DNA of 64,000 bases, from positions 124,001 to 188,000 of the forward strand of contig JAFUJR010000034.1 of assembly GCA_017468085.1 (NCBI GenBank). The letters are read 5' to 3'. This DNA is from Clostridia bacterium. GTDB lineage: Bacteria; Bacillota; Clostridia; Christensenellales; Borkfalkiaceae. Position 1 is the stretch's first letter; every line of letters starts with the position of its first letter. The notes beneath the pieces were generated by a model. The model saw only the letters and a program-made list of their open reading frames with translations. It searched no databases and was not told where the DNA came from. Made by a program: the position numbers and the translations under genes. Positions 50,941 to 59,859 of this stretch are shown piece by piece.

Positions 50941-51831
50941 ATGCAAACAAGACCTAAACCCACAAAATTTTATATGCACAAAATTTCCAATCTCTTAAAC
51001 GTGCAAAAAATCGTTACCATTCACTATCAATCTTTGGAAAAAAACTATGTTTTCCCCGAAGAAAAGCACGATTTTTGGGAAATAAATTACGCGGATAAGG
51101 AAAACGTATTCGTCGGGCTCGGCAACAAAAAGGTCGAGCTAAAGCAGGGGGAAATTCTCTTTATCAAGCCCAATCAGCCCCATTACGTCGAAAGCGGCGA
51201 CAAAGAACCAAACCTCTTTATCATTTCTTTTACGACAAAATCCGAATCGATGAACTTTTTTCGCGGTAAAAAATACTTCGTACCCGAAAATTACCGCTAC
51301 CTTCTTCAAAACATTATGTCGGAAGCAGCGCAAACCTTTGAACTACCTGAATTTGATCCTCATTTGACGGAATTAAAGTTAAAAGAAAATCCTAATCTCG
51401 GTGGTGAGCAAGTACTTAAAAACGCGTTGGAGACCTTATTGATTTATATGCTTCGTATCGCGCAACAAAAAGCGACTGCTTCGCAAGGATTTTTCGTTTC
51501 AAAAATAGCGGATTCGTCCGAGCTTGAAGACGAGATTTATAAATTTTTGGTTTCTAAGGTTTACGGTCAGTTCCAACTGCTTGATTTGACAGAAGCGCTA
51601 CACTACGGCACGACCCATCTATGCACTTTTTTTAAGGCAAAAACGGGCAACAGCATTTATCAAACGTATATGAAACTTAAAATAGACGAAGCTAAAAAAC
51701 TGATCCGCAAAAATTACCGTTTTGCAGATATTAGCGAATTGCTCTGTTTTGATTCCATTTCCAGCTTTACTTCCGTTTTTAAAAAATACGTTGGCATGAC
51801 GCCCGGCGAATACCGAAACAGTATAAAATAA
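50941..51831 (+). CDS. AraC family transcriptional regulator
   Basis: This 296-residue protein has an N-terminal cupin-like sensing domain (HDFWEINYADKENVFV, LKQGEILFIKPNQPHYVE). The C-terminal double helix-turn-helix (about 195-296) carries YMKLKIDEAKKLIRKN and the family end FDSISSFTSVFKKYVGMTPGEYR. It is divergent from the NahK-like/MFS/GH2 genes and is the obvious candidate regulator for them. The ATG at 50923 lies in the promoter -10, so ATG 50941 is the more likely start. The transcript would then be leaderless. Confidence 0.9.
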   Translation: MQTRPKPTKFYMHKISNLLNVQKIVTIHYQSLEKNYVFPEEKHDFWEINYADKENVFVGLGNKKVELKQGEILFIKPNQPHYVESGDKEPNLFIISFTTKSESMNFFRGKKYFVPENYRYLLQNIMSEAAQTFELPEFDPHLTELKLKENPNLGGEQVLKNALETLLIYMLRIAQQKATASQGFFVSKIADSSELEDEIYKFLVSKVYGQFQLLDLTEALHYGTTHLCTFFKAKTGNSIYQTYMKLKIDEAKKLIRKNYRFADISELLCFDSISSFTSVFKKYVGMTPGEYRNSIK

Positions 51832-51865
51832 AAAAGAACGAACTCCTCAAAGTTCGTTCTTTTTT
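51831..51865. terminator. Bidirectional terminator between AraC and the ABC exporter
   Basis: A perfect 14-bp stem AAAAAGAACGAACT/AGTTCGTTCTTTTT with loop CCTCAA. The last codons of the ABC gene form one arm. Confidence 0.92.
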
Positions 51866-53541
51866 ATTTGCAGTTTTCCGTCCGATAAAGCCAATATTTT
51901 GTCTGCAATGGCAAGCGCAGCCGGTCTGTGCGTAACAATCAAGCAAGTTTTTCCCGTCAAACTTTTGAGGTTTTGTAAAAGTTGCTCTTCGGTTGCGGCG
52001 TCCAACGCCGAGGTCGCTTCATCGAAAAGCAAGATAGGCCTGTTCGATACGAGTGCCCTTGCAATCGCCAAGCGTTGCATTTGTCCTTCCGACAATCCAC
52101 CGCCACGCTCGGAAAGTACCGTTTGTAAGCCTTCGGGAAGTTCGTAAACAAATTCTGCGCAAGCGGTGCGAAGCGCCAAGTCGATTTTTTCTTTTAAAGC
52201 GTCCTCCTTCTTTTCCGTTGAAAAGAAGGTCAAATTTTCGTAAATCGTACCTGAAAACAAAAAGTTCCCCTGCGGTACGTAAGCAAAAAGTTCTCTATCT
52301 TTAATCGACAAAGGCAGAAGCGCTCCCGACGTATCTTTTAGATTAATTTCCCCCGAGGTAGGGTTGAAAATACTCAGTAGTAATTTAAATAACGTACTTT
52401 TACCCGAACCCGACGAACCCAAAAGGCAAACGATTTCCCCTTTGCAAATCTCCGCATTTACGTCCGAAAGGACGGCTTCACGCCCATAGGTGAAAGAGAT
52501 ATCGTTCAATTCAATGCTCGACAAATCCTCATAATTAAGCGCGGTTTTGCGCTCGGAATTCAAATCCTCGTCAGGTAAGGCTTCAAGCTCAGCCAAGCGT
52601 TCTCCGCTCGCTTGTCTTGAATAATAAGCGGGAATAACGGACGAGAAACCCGTCAACGGCTGTTGGAATTGCATCAATAACAACACAATGGACAATATAG
52701 AGCCAAAATCTTTATTGCCACCGTAAAGCACGCTAATACCGCACCAAATCACGGCAAAAATTAAACCCGCGTTGCTTAAAAGGGCAAAAATGCCGTTCAT
52801 ACCCGAACGAACGTTATTACGTTTCATACGAGCGCCGTAATATTTTTGCGCAAAATCCGAGCATTTTATCTCGCTCTTATTTTCCGCACCATACGCCTTG
52901 ATTGTCATCAACGAACCAACACTCTCTTGCATAAACGAACGTTGCTCGCCGTCCGCCGTAAGAACTTCTTTTTGTCTTTTTTTAATTTGACGTCGAAATA
53001 GTGCCGCCACGCCTGCAAACACTGCGCCGCAAACGATGTAAATGCCCGTGAATAGCGGCTCAATCGTCAAAAGCGCAGCAATTGAACCTACGCATTGTAC
53101 GCCCATACCCACCAAGGCAGGTAAAAGCCCAACCGTATCGGCGGAAACCTCGTGAATATCCGTTGTAAGACGGTTTACAAGTTCTCCGCTGTGATAAGAT
53201 GCGATATGCGAATAATTAGAACGTAAAATCTTGCCGAAGGTACGCGTACGAAGATTAGAAGTAAATCTTGCGCGCAGTTTTTCCGCATAGAAGGTATCAA
53301 ACGTTTTTAAAAGTATTTTAAGCAATATCAAACCAAGTAACACGGCGGAAAAAATCCAAAGCTGTTTTTCCTTGCCAGCGTCCGCGCTGTTGATGACGTA
53401 ACTGACCAAATATGCAAAGGCTAAAGAAACCAAGGTAGCCAACACCGTCAACGCAGTTAAAAGGATAATAGAGGCGCAATAAGGTCGCGTCTCTTTCTGT
53501 AACCAAATTTTCCCTTTGCTGACTTGCTTGTTTGCTTTCAT
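51847..53541 (-). CDS. ABC transporter, fused membrane and ATPase domains (exporter type)
   Basis: This 564-residue half-transporter has six transmembrane helices (about residues 25-290) and an NBD with Walker A LLGSSGSGKST, Q-loop YVPQGN, signature LSEGQMQRLAIARAL, Walker B ILLFDEATSALD and the H-loop VTHRP. No C39 peptidase domain is attached. It is the last gene of the operon carrying a secreted peptide, HprK-like, PqqD and S26 genes, and so is the likely exporter of that cassette. Start ATG 53541 (AGGAA upstream) follows the S26 gene by 13 bp. Confidence 0.9.
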   Translation of the reverse strand: MKANKQVSKGKIWLQKETRPYCASIILLTALTVLATLVSLAFAYLVSYVINSADAGKEKQLWIFSAVLLGLILLKILLKTFDTFYAEKLRARFTSNLRTRTFGKILRSNYSHIASYHSGELVNRLTTDIHEVSADTVGLLPALVGMGVQCVGSIAALLTIEPLFTGIYIVCGAVFAGVAALFRRQIKKRQKEVLTADGEQRSFMQESVGSLMTIKAYGAENKSEIKCSDFAQKYYGARMKRNNVRSGMNGIFALLSNAGLIFAVIWCGISVLYGGNKDFGSILSIVLLLMQFQQPLTGFSSVIPAYYSRQASGERLAELEALPDEDLNSERKTALNYEDLSSIELNDISFTYGREAVLSDVNAEICKGEIVCLLGSSGSGKSTLFKLLLSIFNPTSGEINLKDTSGALLPLSIKDRELFAYVPQGNFLFSGTIYENLTFFSTEKKEDALKEKIDLALRTACAEFVYELPEGLQTVLSERGGGLSEGQMQRLAIARALVSNRPILLFDEATSALDAATEEQLLQNLKSLTGKTCLIVTHRPAALAIADKILALSDGKLQIKKNEL

Positions 53542-53554
53542 GGTTATATTCCTG

Positions 53555-54019
53555 TCATTTTTTGTAGCCAAATACGCGTAAAATCTTCTTCGCTAAACTT
53601 CTGCATCTTGACTTTGTTACGACGAAGAAACGGCGAATCTTATAAGTTTTTAAGCGGTTTTTAATATAGCGGTGATATTTTTTATCACTCTCGCAAATTA
53701 CGTGCTTATCCTTACGGAAAAACTCCGTTAAAATGCCGATCACAGCTTCTTCCGGCACGATTTCGTCGGAATAACAGTTATCGCCGCGAATAATATAGCC
53801 CGAATCGGTTACTTGAAGCACGCGGTGCAATATATATTGCTCTCCCCGCTTATATAGAGCGACGTCCCACGGTTTTAACCTTTCCGTTTTTTTATTTACG
53901 ACAATGGTATCGCGGCGGTTTTTAAGCATGGGCAACATACTCACCCCTGCCGTCGGTCCAACATATTGCCCCTTCGACAATAAAACGTCCTCTATTTTTT
54001 GAATTTCCACTTCGCTCAT
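53555..54019 (-). CDS. S24/S26 family peptidase (signal-peptidase-like)
   Basis: This 154-residue protein has the catalytic Ser in GVSMLPML (S27) and a box with ALYKRGEQYILHRV in which His (H65) takes the place of the general-base Lys, as in SipW/archaeal-type signal peptidases. RGDNCYSDEIV is the conserved box E-like region. No transmembrane helix is evident, unlike true signal peptidases, and the C-terminal third is very basic. In this operon it may process the secreted peptide (inference). It starts 1 nt after pqqD. Confidence 0.82.
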   Translation of the reverse strand: MSEVEIQKIEDVLLSKGQYVGPTAGVSMLPMLKNRRDTIVVNKKTERLKPWDVALYKRGEQYILHRVLQVTDSGYIIRGDNCYSDEIVPEEAVIGILTEFFRKDKHVICESDKKYHRYIKNRLKTYKIRRFFVVTKSRCRSLAKKILRVFGYKK

Positions 54020-54020
54020 A

Positions 54021-54284
54021 TTATTCGATAAATGCGTTTTTCTTTAAAATTTCCGCGAATTTTTCTGCGTCCAAGCGAGCGCGCTCTTCCTCGACGTCAT
54101 ATTCGGCACAGAGTGCGGCAACCGCCTCGTCTACCGTATGTTCCGTCGTAAAAAAGTTCCATAAGAAAGCGCCCGTTTCGTTTAAATTGATCATGCCATG
54201 AAAGGTTTTGCTCAGTTCGCCTACGGGAACAACAACGTGTGCGTCGCCTACCTTTCTAATGACGAAGCCCTTTTTGATTTTCAT
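54021..54284 (-). CDS. PqqD family protein (RiPP recognition element)
   Basis: This 87-residue single winged-helix PqqD domain has the stretch INLNETGAFLWNFFTTEHTVDEAVAALCAEYDV, the family signature. PqqD/RRE domains bind leader peptides of ribosomal peptides and present them to modifying enzymes. It lies between the HprK-like protein and the S26 peptidase with gaps of 3 nt and 1 nt, so expression is tightly linked. The peptide it binds could be the 48-residue product encoded at 55023-55169. Confidence 0.87.
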   Translation of the reverse strand: MKIKKGFVIRKVGDAHVVVPVGELSKTFHGMINLNETGAFLWNFFTTEHTVDEAVAALCAEYDVEEERARLDAEKFAEILKKNAFIE

Positions 54285-54287
54285 AAT

Positions 54288-55019
54288 TTAATCCTCACTT
54301 TTCATCGTCGGGCCGTAAGTTTCGCCCGTAAGTTGTTCAAAGGAAAGTTTCACCGCTTCCTCGGAAATATCGCATTTTAATAAATATGCAGGAACGTTTG
54401 CCACAAGTTTATCCAATAAATCTAAGGTTGCAACGACGTTTTCTTCGTCCTGCGGCAAAAGAACTTGCGTAAACACTCTTGAAGACGTTTCGCTGAGGGA
54501 CATTTTTGAAATTTCGTTGACTTTTGCTTGCTCCAAAAAGCATAAACCGCAAAGTTCAGCTCTCCCGTTATAACCCCAATTTTCTTTCCCTTGCCAAGGC
54601 GTGCCGTGCGCATATAATTTTCCGTCAATATACTCCAAAATGGGTTTATCGCCGTTGAGCACGCAGGTATTTTCTACGTAACGCAACCAAAGTTTGGTGT
54701 GGGTGGACTTACCAGTTCCGCTCCGCCCTAAAAAGGCATATGCCTTTCCATTCCGTTCCAAAATAGAGGCGTGGAGCAAAAAACGGTTCTTGGCGGGAAT
54801 TTGTCTGCAAATGCTTCGGTACAGACAAATATTTTCGATATATCCGTCCGAAAAACCTGCGGACGCCTCCCTTTCTTCTTGCATTTCCGCTTCGGTAACG
54901 ATTGCCGTTAAATCTGCAGGGAGGTCTTGATTTTTCGACAAATACGCTTGACAAAATTTAGTTGTATATGCGTGTTGGTTGGCAATTTCAACACGTAAGC
55001 CTGCAATTTCGTATATCAT
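54288..55019 (-). CDS. HPr kinase/phosphorylase-like (PEPCK-fold) protein
   Basis: This 243-residue protein has a P-loop GRSGTGKST at residues 98-106 preceded by FLLHASILERNGKAYAFLG, the HprK C-domain pattern. VLNGDKPIL replaces the catalytic DD pair region of true HprK. The N-terminal HprK domain is absent. Such HprK-like proteins occur in lasso-peptide and other RiPP clusters, where some phosphorylate the precursor. It starts 3 nt after the 48-residue peptide gene and precedes pqqD by 3 nt. The substrate is not known. Confidence 0.82.
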   Translation of the reverse strand: MIYEIAGLRVEIANQHAYTTKFCQAYLSKNQDLPADLTAIVTEAEMQEEREASAGFSDGYIENICLYRSICRQIPAKNRFLLHASILERNGKAYAFLGRSGTGKSTHTKLWLRYVENTCVLNGDKPILEYIDGKLYAHGTPWQGKENWGYNGRAELCGLCFLEQAKVNEISKMSLSETSSRVFTQVLLPQDEENVVATLDLLDKLVANVPAYLLKCDISEEAVKLSFEQLTGETYGPTMKSED

Positions 55020-55022
55020 AAA

Positions 55023-55169
55023 TTAGTGATTATTCGTCCAATTTTCATCCCATTCCGCCCCAACGTCTTCACCGGGCGTATCGTTTTGCTTATTGTCGTT
55101 ACAGCCAACGGCAAAAACGGAAAAAGCAAAGGTGAATATTAGTGTTAAAACAATTAAAAATCTTTTCAT
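55023..55169 (-). CDS. Small secreted/lipoprotein-like peptide (48 residues), candidate precursor
   Basis: ATG 55169 opens a frame of 48 codons. It has a typical signal sequence (MKRF then a hydrophobic core LIVLTLIFTFAFSVFA), a lipobox-like AVGC with Cys23, and a short acidic mature part (CNDNKQNDTPGEDVGAEW, ending WTNNH). It starts 8 nt after the purB stop and ends 3 nt before the HprK-like start, so it is inside the operon. The Shine-Dalgarno is weak (GAAG within the purB stop), consistent with coupling. It may be a small lipoprotein, or the substrate of the adjacent HprK-like/PqqD/S26/ABC set. Confidence 0.72.
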   Translation of the reverse strand: MKRFLIVLTLIFTFAFSVFAVGCNDNKQNDTPGEDVGAEWDENWTNNH

Positions 55170-55177
55170 TTTTTTCT

Positions 55178-56611
55178 TCAAATCCGAACGTCGCCGCGTT
55201 CGCCCAACAAATCTGTGTGCTTGGTTAAAATCGGTTCGATTTCAGTTTTAATGAATTCAACGGTCTGCTGAGGGGCTCTGCCCACAAATTTTTTAGGGTC
55301 GAGAATATCGTCTAATTTCGACCAAATCGGCGCGAACAGCTCGTCCTGCCTAATAAGGTCGAGGAGATTGTTTTCGCCCCCTTCCACTTTGACGTTTTTG
55401 CCTGCTTCCATGGAAAGCACGCGAATACGTTCGTGCAATTCCTGACGGTTGCCGCCAGCTTTTACACAGTCCATCATAATGTTTTCCGTTGCCATAAACG
55501 GCAATTCGGCGCGGATATGTTTCGCAATAACCTTTTCGTACACGACGAGATTATCCGCAACGTCCATATAGACGTTTAAAATGGCGTCTACTGTTAAAAA
55601 TGCCTGCGCGTTGACGATACGACGGTTTGCAGAATCGTCCAAAGTACGCTCAAACCACTGCGTGGACGAGGTGATTGCGCTGTTCATCGGCAAGGAAATC
55701 AAATATCTTGCCAGGCCGCCAATACGCTCGCTGCGCATGGGATTGCGTTTATATGCCATTGCAGACGAACCGATTTGGCTTTTGCCGAACGGCTCTTCCA
55801 CCTCTTTCATATTTTGCAAGATGCGAATATCGTTAGAGAATTTATAAGCGCTTTGCGCAATCTGCGAAAGTACGCAGAGAATATTATAATCGAGCTTGCG
55901 GGGATAGGTTTGACCGGTTACGCCGTAAACTTTTTCAAAGCCAAGTTTTGCAACGACGCGCTTTTCGAGCTCCTTTACCTTTTCCTCATCGCCACCGAAT
56001 AATTCTAAAAAACTTGCTTGCGTGCCCGTCGTGCCCTTTACGCCGCGTAATTTCAAGGTGGATTTTGCGTGGACGAGGTTTTCGTAATCCATTGCCAAAT
56101 CTTGCAACCAAAGGGTAGCGCGCTTGCCAACCGTAGTGAGTTGGGCGGGCTGTAGATGCGTAAACCCAAGCGTGGGTACGTCTTTGTATTTCAAGGCGAA
56201 CGCTTTCAACTTATCGATAACGTTGACGAGCTTTTTCAATACGATATCCAACGCGTCGCTAAGCATGATTGCTTCCGCGTTGCAGTCGACGAAACAGCTT
56301 GTCGCGCCAAGATGGATAATAGGCATCGCCGTTTTTGCGTAATGACCGTAAGCCTTTACGTGCGCCATAACGTCGTGGCGCACCTCTTTTTCAAATTTTG
56401 CGGCAAGCTCGTAATCGATATCTTCCGCATATTTTTTTAATTCGTCAACCTGCTCTTGCGTAACGTTTAAGCCAAGCTCCATTTGCGATTCCGCAAGCGC
56501 AACCCAGAGTTTTCTCCAAAGTTTAAAACGCTTTTCATCGGAAAACGCACGTTGCATTTCCTTGCTGGCATAACGCGTGGTCAACGGATTATGATAGACG
56601 CTGTAATCCAT
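55178..56611 (-). CDS. purB: Adenylosuccinate lyase
   Basis: This 477-residue fumarase/aspartase-superfamily enzyme has the signature SSAMAYKRNPMRSERI with the catalytic Ser loop. HLGATSCFVDCNAEA, GFTHLQPAQLTTVGKR and VKGTTGTQASFLELF are present. It cleaves SAICAR and adenylosuccinate in purine synthesis, releasing fumarate. Its start is 15 nt downstream of the cyclophilin gene, and it is followed by the peptide cassette without a terminator. Confidence 0.96.
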   Translation of the reverse strand: MDYSVYHNPLTTRYASKEMQRAFSDEKRFKLWRKLWVALAESQMELGLNVTQEQVDELKKYAEDIDYELAAKFEKEVRHDVMAHVKAYGHYAKTAMPIIHLGATSCFVDCNAEAIMLSDALDIVLKKLVNVIDKLKAFALKYKDVPTLGFTHLQPAQLTTVGKRATLWLQDLAMDYENLVHAKSTLKLRGVKGTTGTQASFLELFGGDEEKVKELEKRVVAKLGFEKVYGVTGQTYPRKLDYNILCVLSQIAQSAYKFSNDIRILQNMKEVEEPFGKSQIGSSAMAYKRNPMRSERIGGLARYLISLPMNSAITSSTQWFERTLDDSANRRIVNAQAFLTVDAILNVYMDVADNLVVYEKVIAKHIRAELPFMATENIMMDCVKAGGNRQELHERIRVLSMEAGKNVKVEGGENNLLDLIRQDELFAPIWSKLDDILDPKKFVGRAPQQTVEFIKTEIEPILTKHTDLLGERGDVRI

Positions 56612-56626
56612 TATTTTTCCTGCCTT

Positions 56627-57148
56627 TTACACTTTTTTAGGTTCGGGATATTCTACGCCGAAGGTTTGCGCCGTTACTTTTACCATCTTCTGCGTTTCGT
56701 AAGGCTTATCAAACCAATCCGTTTTGATTTCTGCGATTTGGTCGACGGTATCCATACCCTCGATAACTTTACCAAACGCCGCATATTGCCCGTCGAGGTG
56801 TTCCGCATCGTCGTGCATCACGAAAAATTGCGAGCCTGCGGAGTCAAAGTCTTGCGCTCTCGCCATAGAAAGTACGCCGCGTACGTGCGCAACGTCGTTT
56901 TGCTTAAATCCGTTTACGGCAAATTCGCCGGGGATATGATAGCCGGGGCCGCCCGTGCCTCTGCCGTCGGGATCGCCGCCTTGAATCATAAAGCCGGCGA
57001 TAACGCGGTGAAAAATCAAACCGTTATAAAATCCTTTATTGACGAGCGAAAGGAAATTATTTACCGTATTGGGGGCTTTTTCGGGATAAAGCTCCACCTT
57101 GAATTTTGCTCCGTTTTCCATTTCAAAAGTAACGATGGGATTGCTCAT
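56627..57148 (-). CDS. Peptidyl-prolyl cis-trans isomerase, cyclophilin type
   Basis: This 173-residue cytosolic cyclophilin has GLIFHRVIAGFMIQGGDP with the catalytic Arg, then RGVLSMARAQDFDSAGSQFFV and GKVIEGMDTVDQIA. It assists protein folding. It starts 3 nt after the dCMP deaminase stop. No signal peptide is seen. Confidence 0.95.
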   Translation of the reverse strand: MSNPIVTFEMENGAKFKVELYPEKAPNTVNNFLSLVNKGFYNGLIFHRVIAGFMIQGGDPDGRGTGGPGYHIPGEFAVNGFKQNDVAHVRGVLSMARAQDFDSAGSQFFVMHDDAEHLDGQYAAFGKVIEGMDTVDQIAEIKTDWFDKPYETQKMVKVTAQTFGVEYPEPKKV

Positions 57149-57151
57149 ATT

Positions 57152-57619
57152 TCATACTTCCTCTAATTCTTCATATTTTTCGACAGTAACGCCTGCCTCT
57201 CTAAAAAGCTGCAACGAGAATTCGTCGGGATAGCCGTGCTTATAAACGACCCTCCGAATACCCGCATTGATAATGATTTTGGCGCATATCACGCATGGCT
57301 GGTGCGTACAATATAAAGTTGAACCGTTGGTGTTGATGCCCGAACGCGCAGCCTGAATTACTGCGTTTTGCTCTGCATGGACGGCAAAGCAAAGCTCGTG
57401 TTTCGTTCCGCTTTCAATATTTAATTTACGGCGAAGACATTCCCCTTTTTCCTCACAGCTTTGAATGCCTGCGGGCGCGCCGTTGTAGCCCGTCGCCATA
57501 ACGCGTTTATCTTTTACGATGATTGCGCCGACGTGGCGATTGACTTGATAACAACTTGACCACGTAGCCACCATCTCCGTAAGCTCCATGAAACGTTTAT
57601 CCCATTTATTCATAGGCAT
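57152..57619 (-). CDS. Deoxycytidylate (dCMP) deaminase
   Basis: This 155-residue zinc enzyme has the HAEQNAVIQAA motif (zinc His, catalytic Glu) and PCVICAKIIINAG (two zinc Cys). GYNGAPAGIQSCEEKGEC is the substrate loop typical of dCMP deaminase/ComEB. It converts dCMP to dUMP for dTMP synthesis. It is the first gene of an eight-gene operon, with AAGGAG 8 nt upstream of ATG 57619. Confidence 0.92.
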   Translation of the reverse strand: MPMNKWDKRFMELTEMVATWSSCYQVNRHVGAIIVKDKRVMATGYNGAPAGIQSCEEKGECLRRKLNIESGTKHELCFAVHAEQNAVIQAARSGINTNGSTLYCTHQPCVICAKIIINAGIRRVVYKHGYPDEFSLQLFREAGVTVEKYEELEEV

Positions 57620-57655
57620 ACCGATTTCTCCTTTTGCGCTTAATATGTCATAATA

Positions 57656-57684
57656 ATTATATCATCTTTTTTTGGGGAAATCAA
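57656..57684 (-). promoter_or_regulatory. Promoter of the dCMP deaminase-purB-peptide cassette operon
   Basis: Minus-strand TTGATT (57684-57679), a 17-bp spacer, TATAAT (57661-57656). No further promoter of similar quality and no terminator is seen down to the ABC gene end. Confidence 0.75.
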
Positions 57685-57777
57685 TTCATTTGCAAACATT
57701 TTTCCGCCGTTAGCGTTAAATCGACCATTTTTTATCAAAAATATTAGAAAATTTTTCCTAAAACAATGTTTTTTTGT

Positions 57778-57805
57778 TTGAGAGTTGGGAAAAAACGGTT
57801 ATAAT
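57778..57805 (+). promoter_or_regulatory. groESL promoter
   Basis: TTGAGA (57778-57783), a 16-bp spacer, TATAAT (57800-57805). No CIRCE inverted repeat (TTAGCACTC-N9-GAGTGCTAA) or CtsR box is seen near it. Confidence 0.7.
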
Positions 57806-57825
57806 ATAGACGTATAAAAAAACAA

Positions 57826-57843
57826 ACCGCCCTCTTAGGCGGT
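57826..57843 (+). other. 5'-UTR hairpin just upstream of the groES ribosome-binding site
   Basis: ACCGCC-CTCTTA-GGCGGT forms a 6-bp GC-rich stem ending 7 bp before GGAGG. It may influence mRNA stability or translation. Confidence 0.5.
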
Positions 57844-57859
57844 AACTTGGAGGAATATT

Positions 57860-58147
57860 ATGAATATCAAACCTTTATTCGACAAAGTTGTCGTAGAAAG
57901 CGTAACGGTAGAAGAAAAGACGAAGAGCGGTTTTTATCTCCCTACCTCGGCGCAGGAAAAACCTCAAACCTGCTTAGTCGTTGCGGTTGGTCCCGGCGGC
58001 ATTATTGATGGCAAAGAAGTCGTTATGCAAGTCAAGGTTGGCGACAAGGTACTTTGCTCGAATTATGCAGGCTCAAATTTTAAAGTTGACGGTAAAGAAT
58101 TTACCATTTTGAAACAAAGCGATATTCTCGCAGTTGTTGAAGACTAA
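57860..58147 (+). CDS. groES: Co-chaperonin GroES
   Basis: This 95-residue GroES has the N-terminal IKPLFDKVVVESVTVEEKT, the mobile loop region KSGFYLPTSAQEKPQ and C-terminal ILKQSDILAVVED. It forms the heptameric lid of GroEL. Upstream is GGAGG. groEL follows after 25 bp. Confidence 0.96.
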   Translation: MNIKPLFDKVVVESVTVEEKTKSGFYLPTSAQEKPQTCLVVAVGPGGIIDGKEVVMQVKVGDKVLCSNYAGSNFKVDGKEFTILKQSDILAVVED

Positions 58148-58169
58148 AAAGGATTGTAAGGAGAATTGA

Positions 58170-59801
<1,632 letters not shown>

Positions 59802-59818
59802 TTTAATCATTGATAACG

Positions 59819-59850
59819 AAAACACCTCGCAGAAAAAGCGAGGTGTTTTT
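59819..59850. terminator. Bidirectional terminator between groEL and spo0A
   Basis: A 12-bp stem AAAACACCTCGC/GCGAGGTGTTTT with a 7-nt loop and T-runs on both strands. Confidence 0.92.
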
Positions 59851-59859
59851 ACGTGAAAA

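Noticed and set aside
56483-57166. 227-codon + strand frame
   Set aside because: It is antisense to the cyclophilin and the purB 5' end, both unmistakable. It has no start signals.
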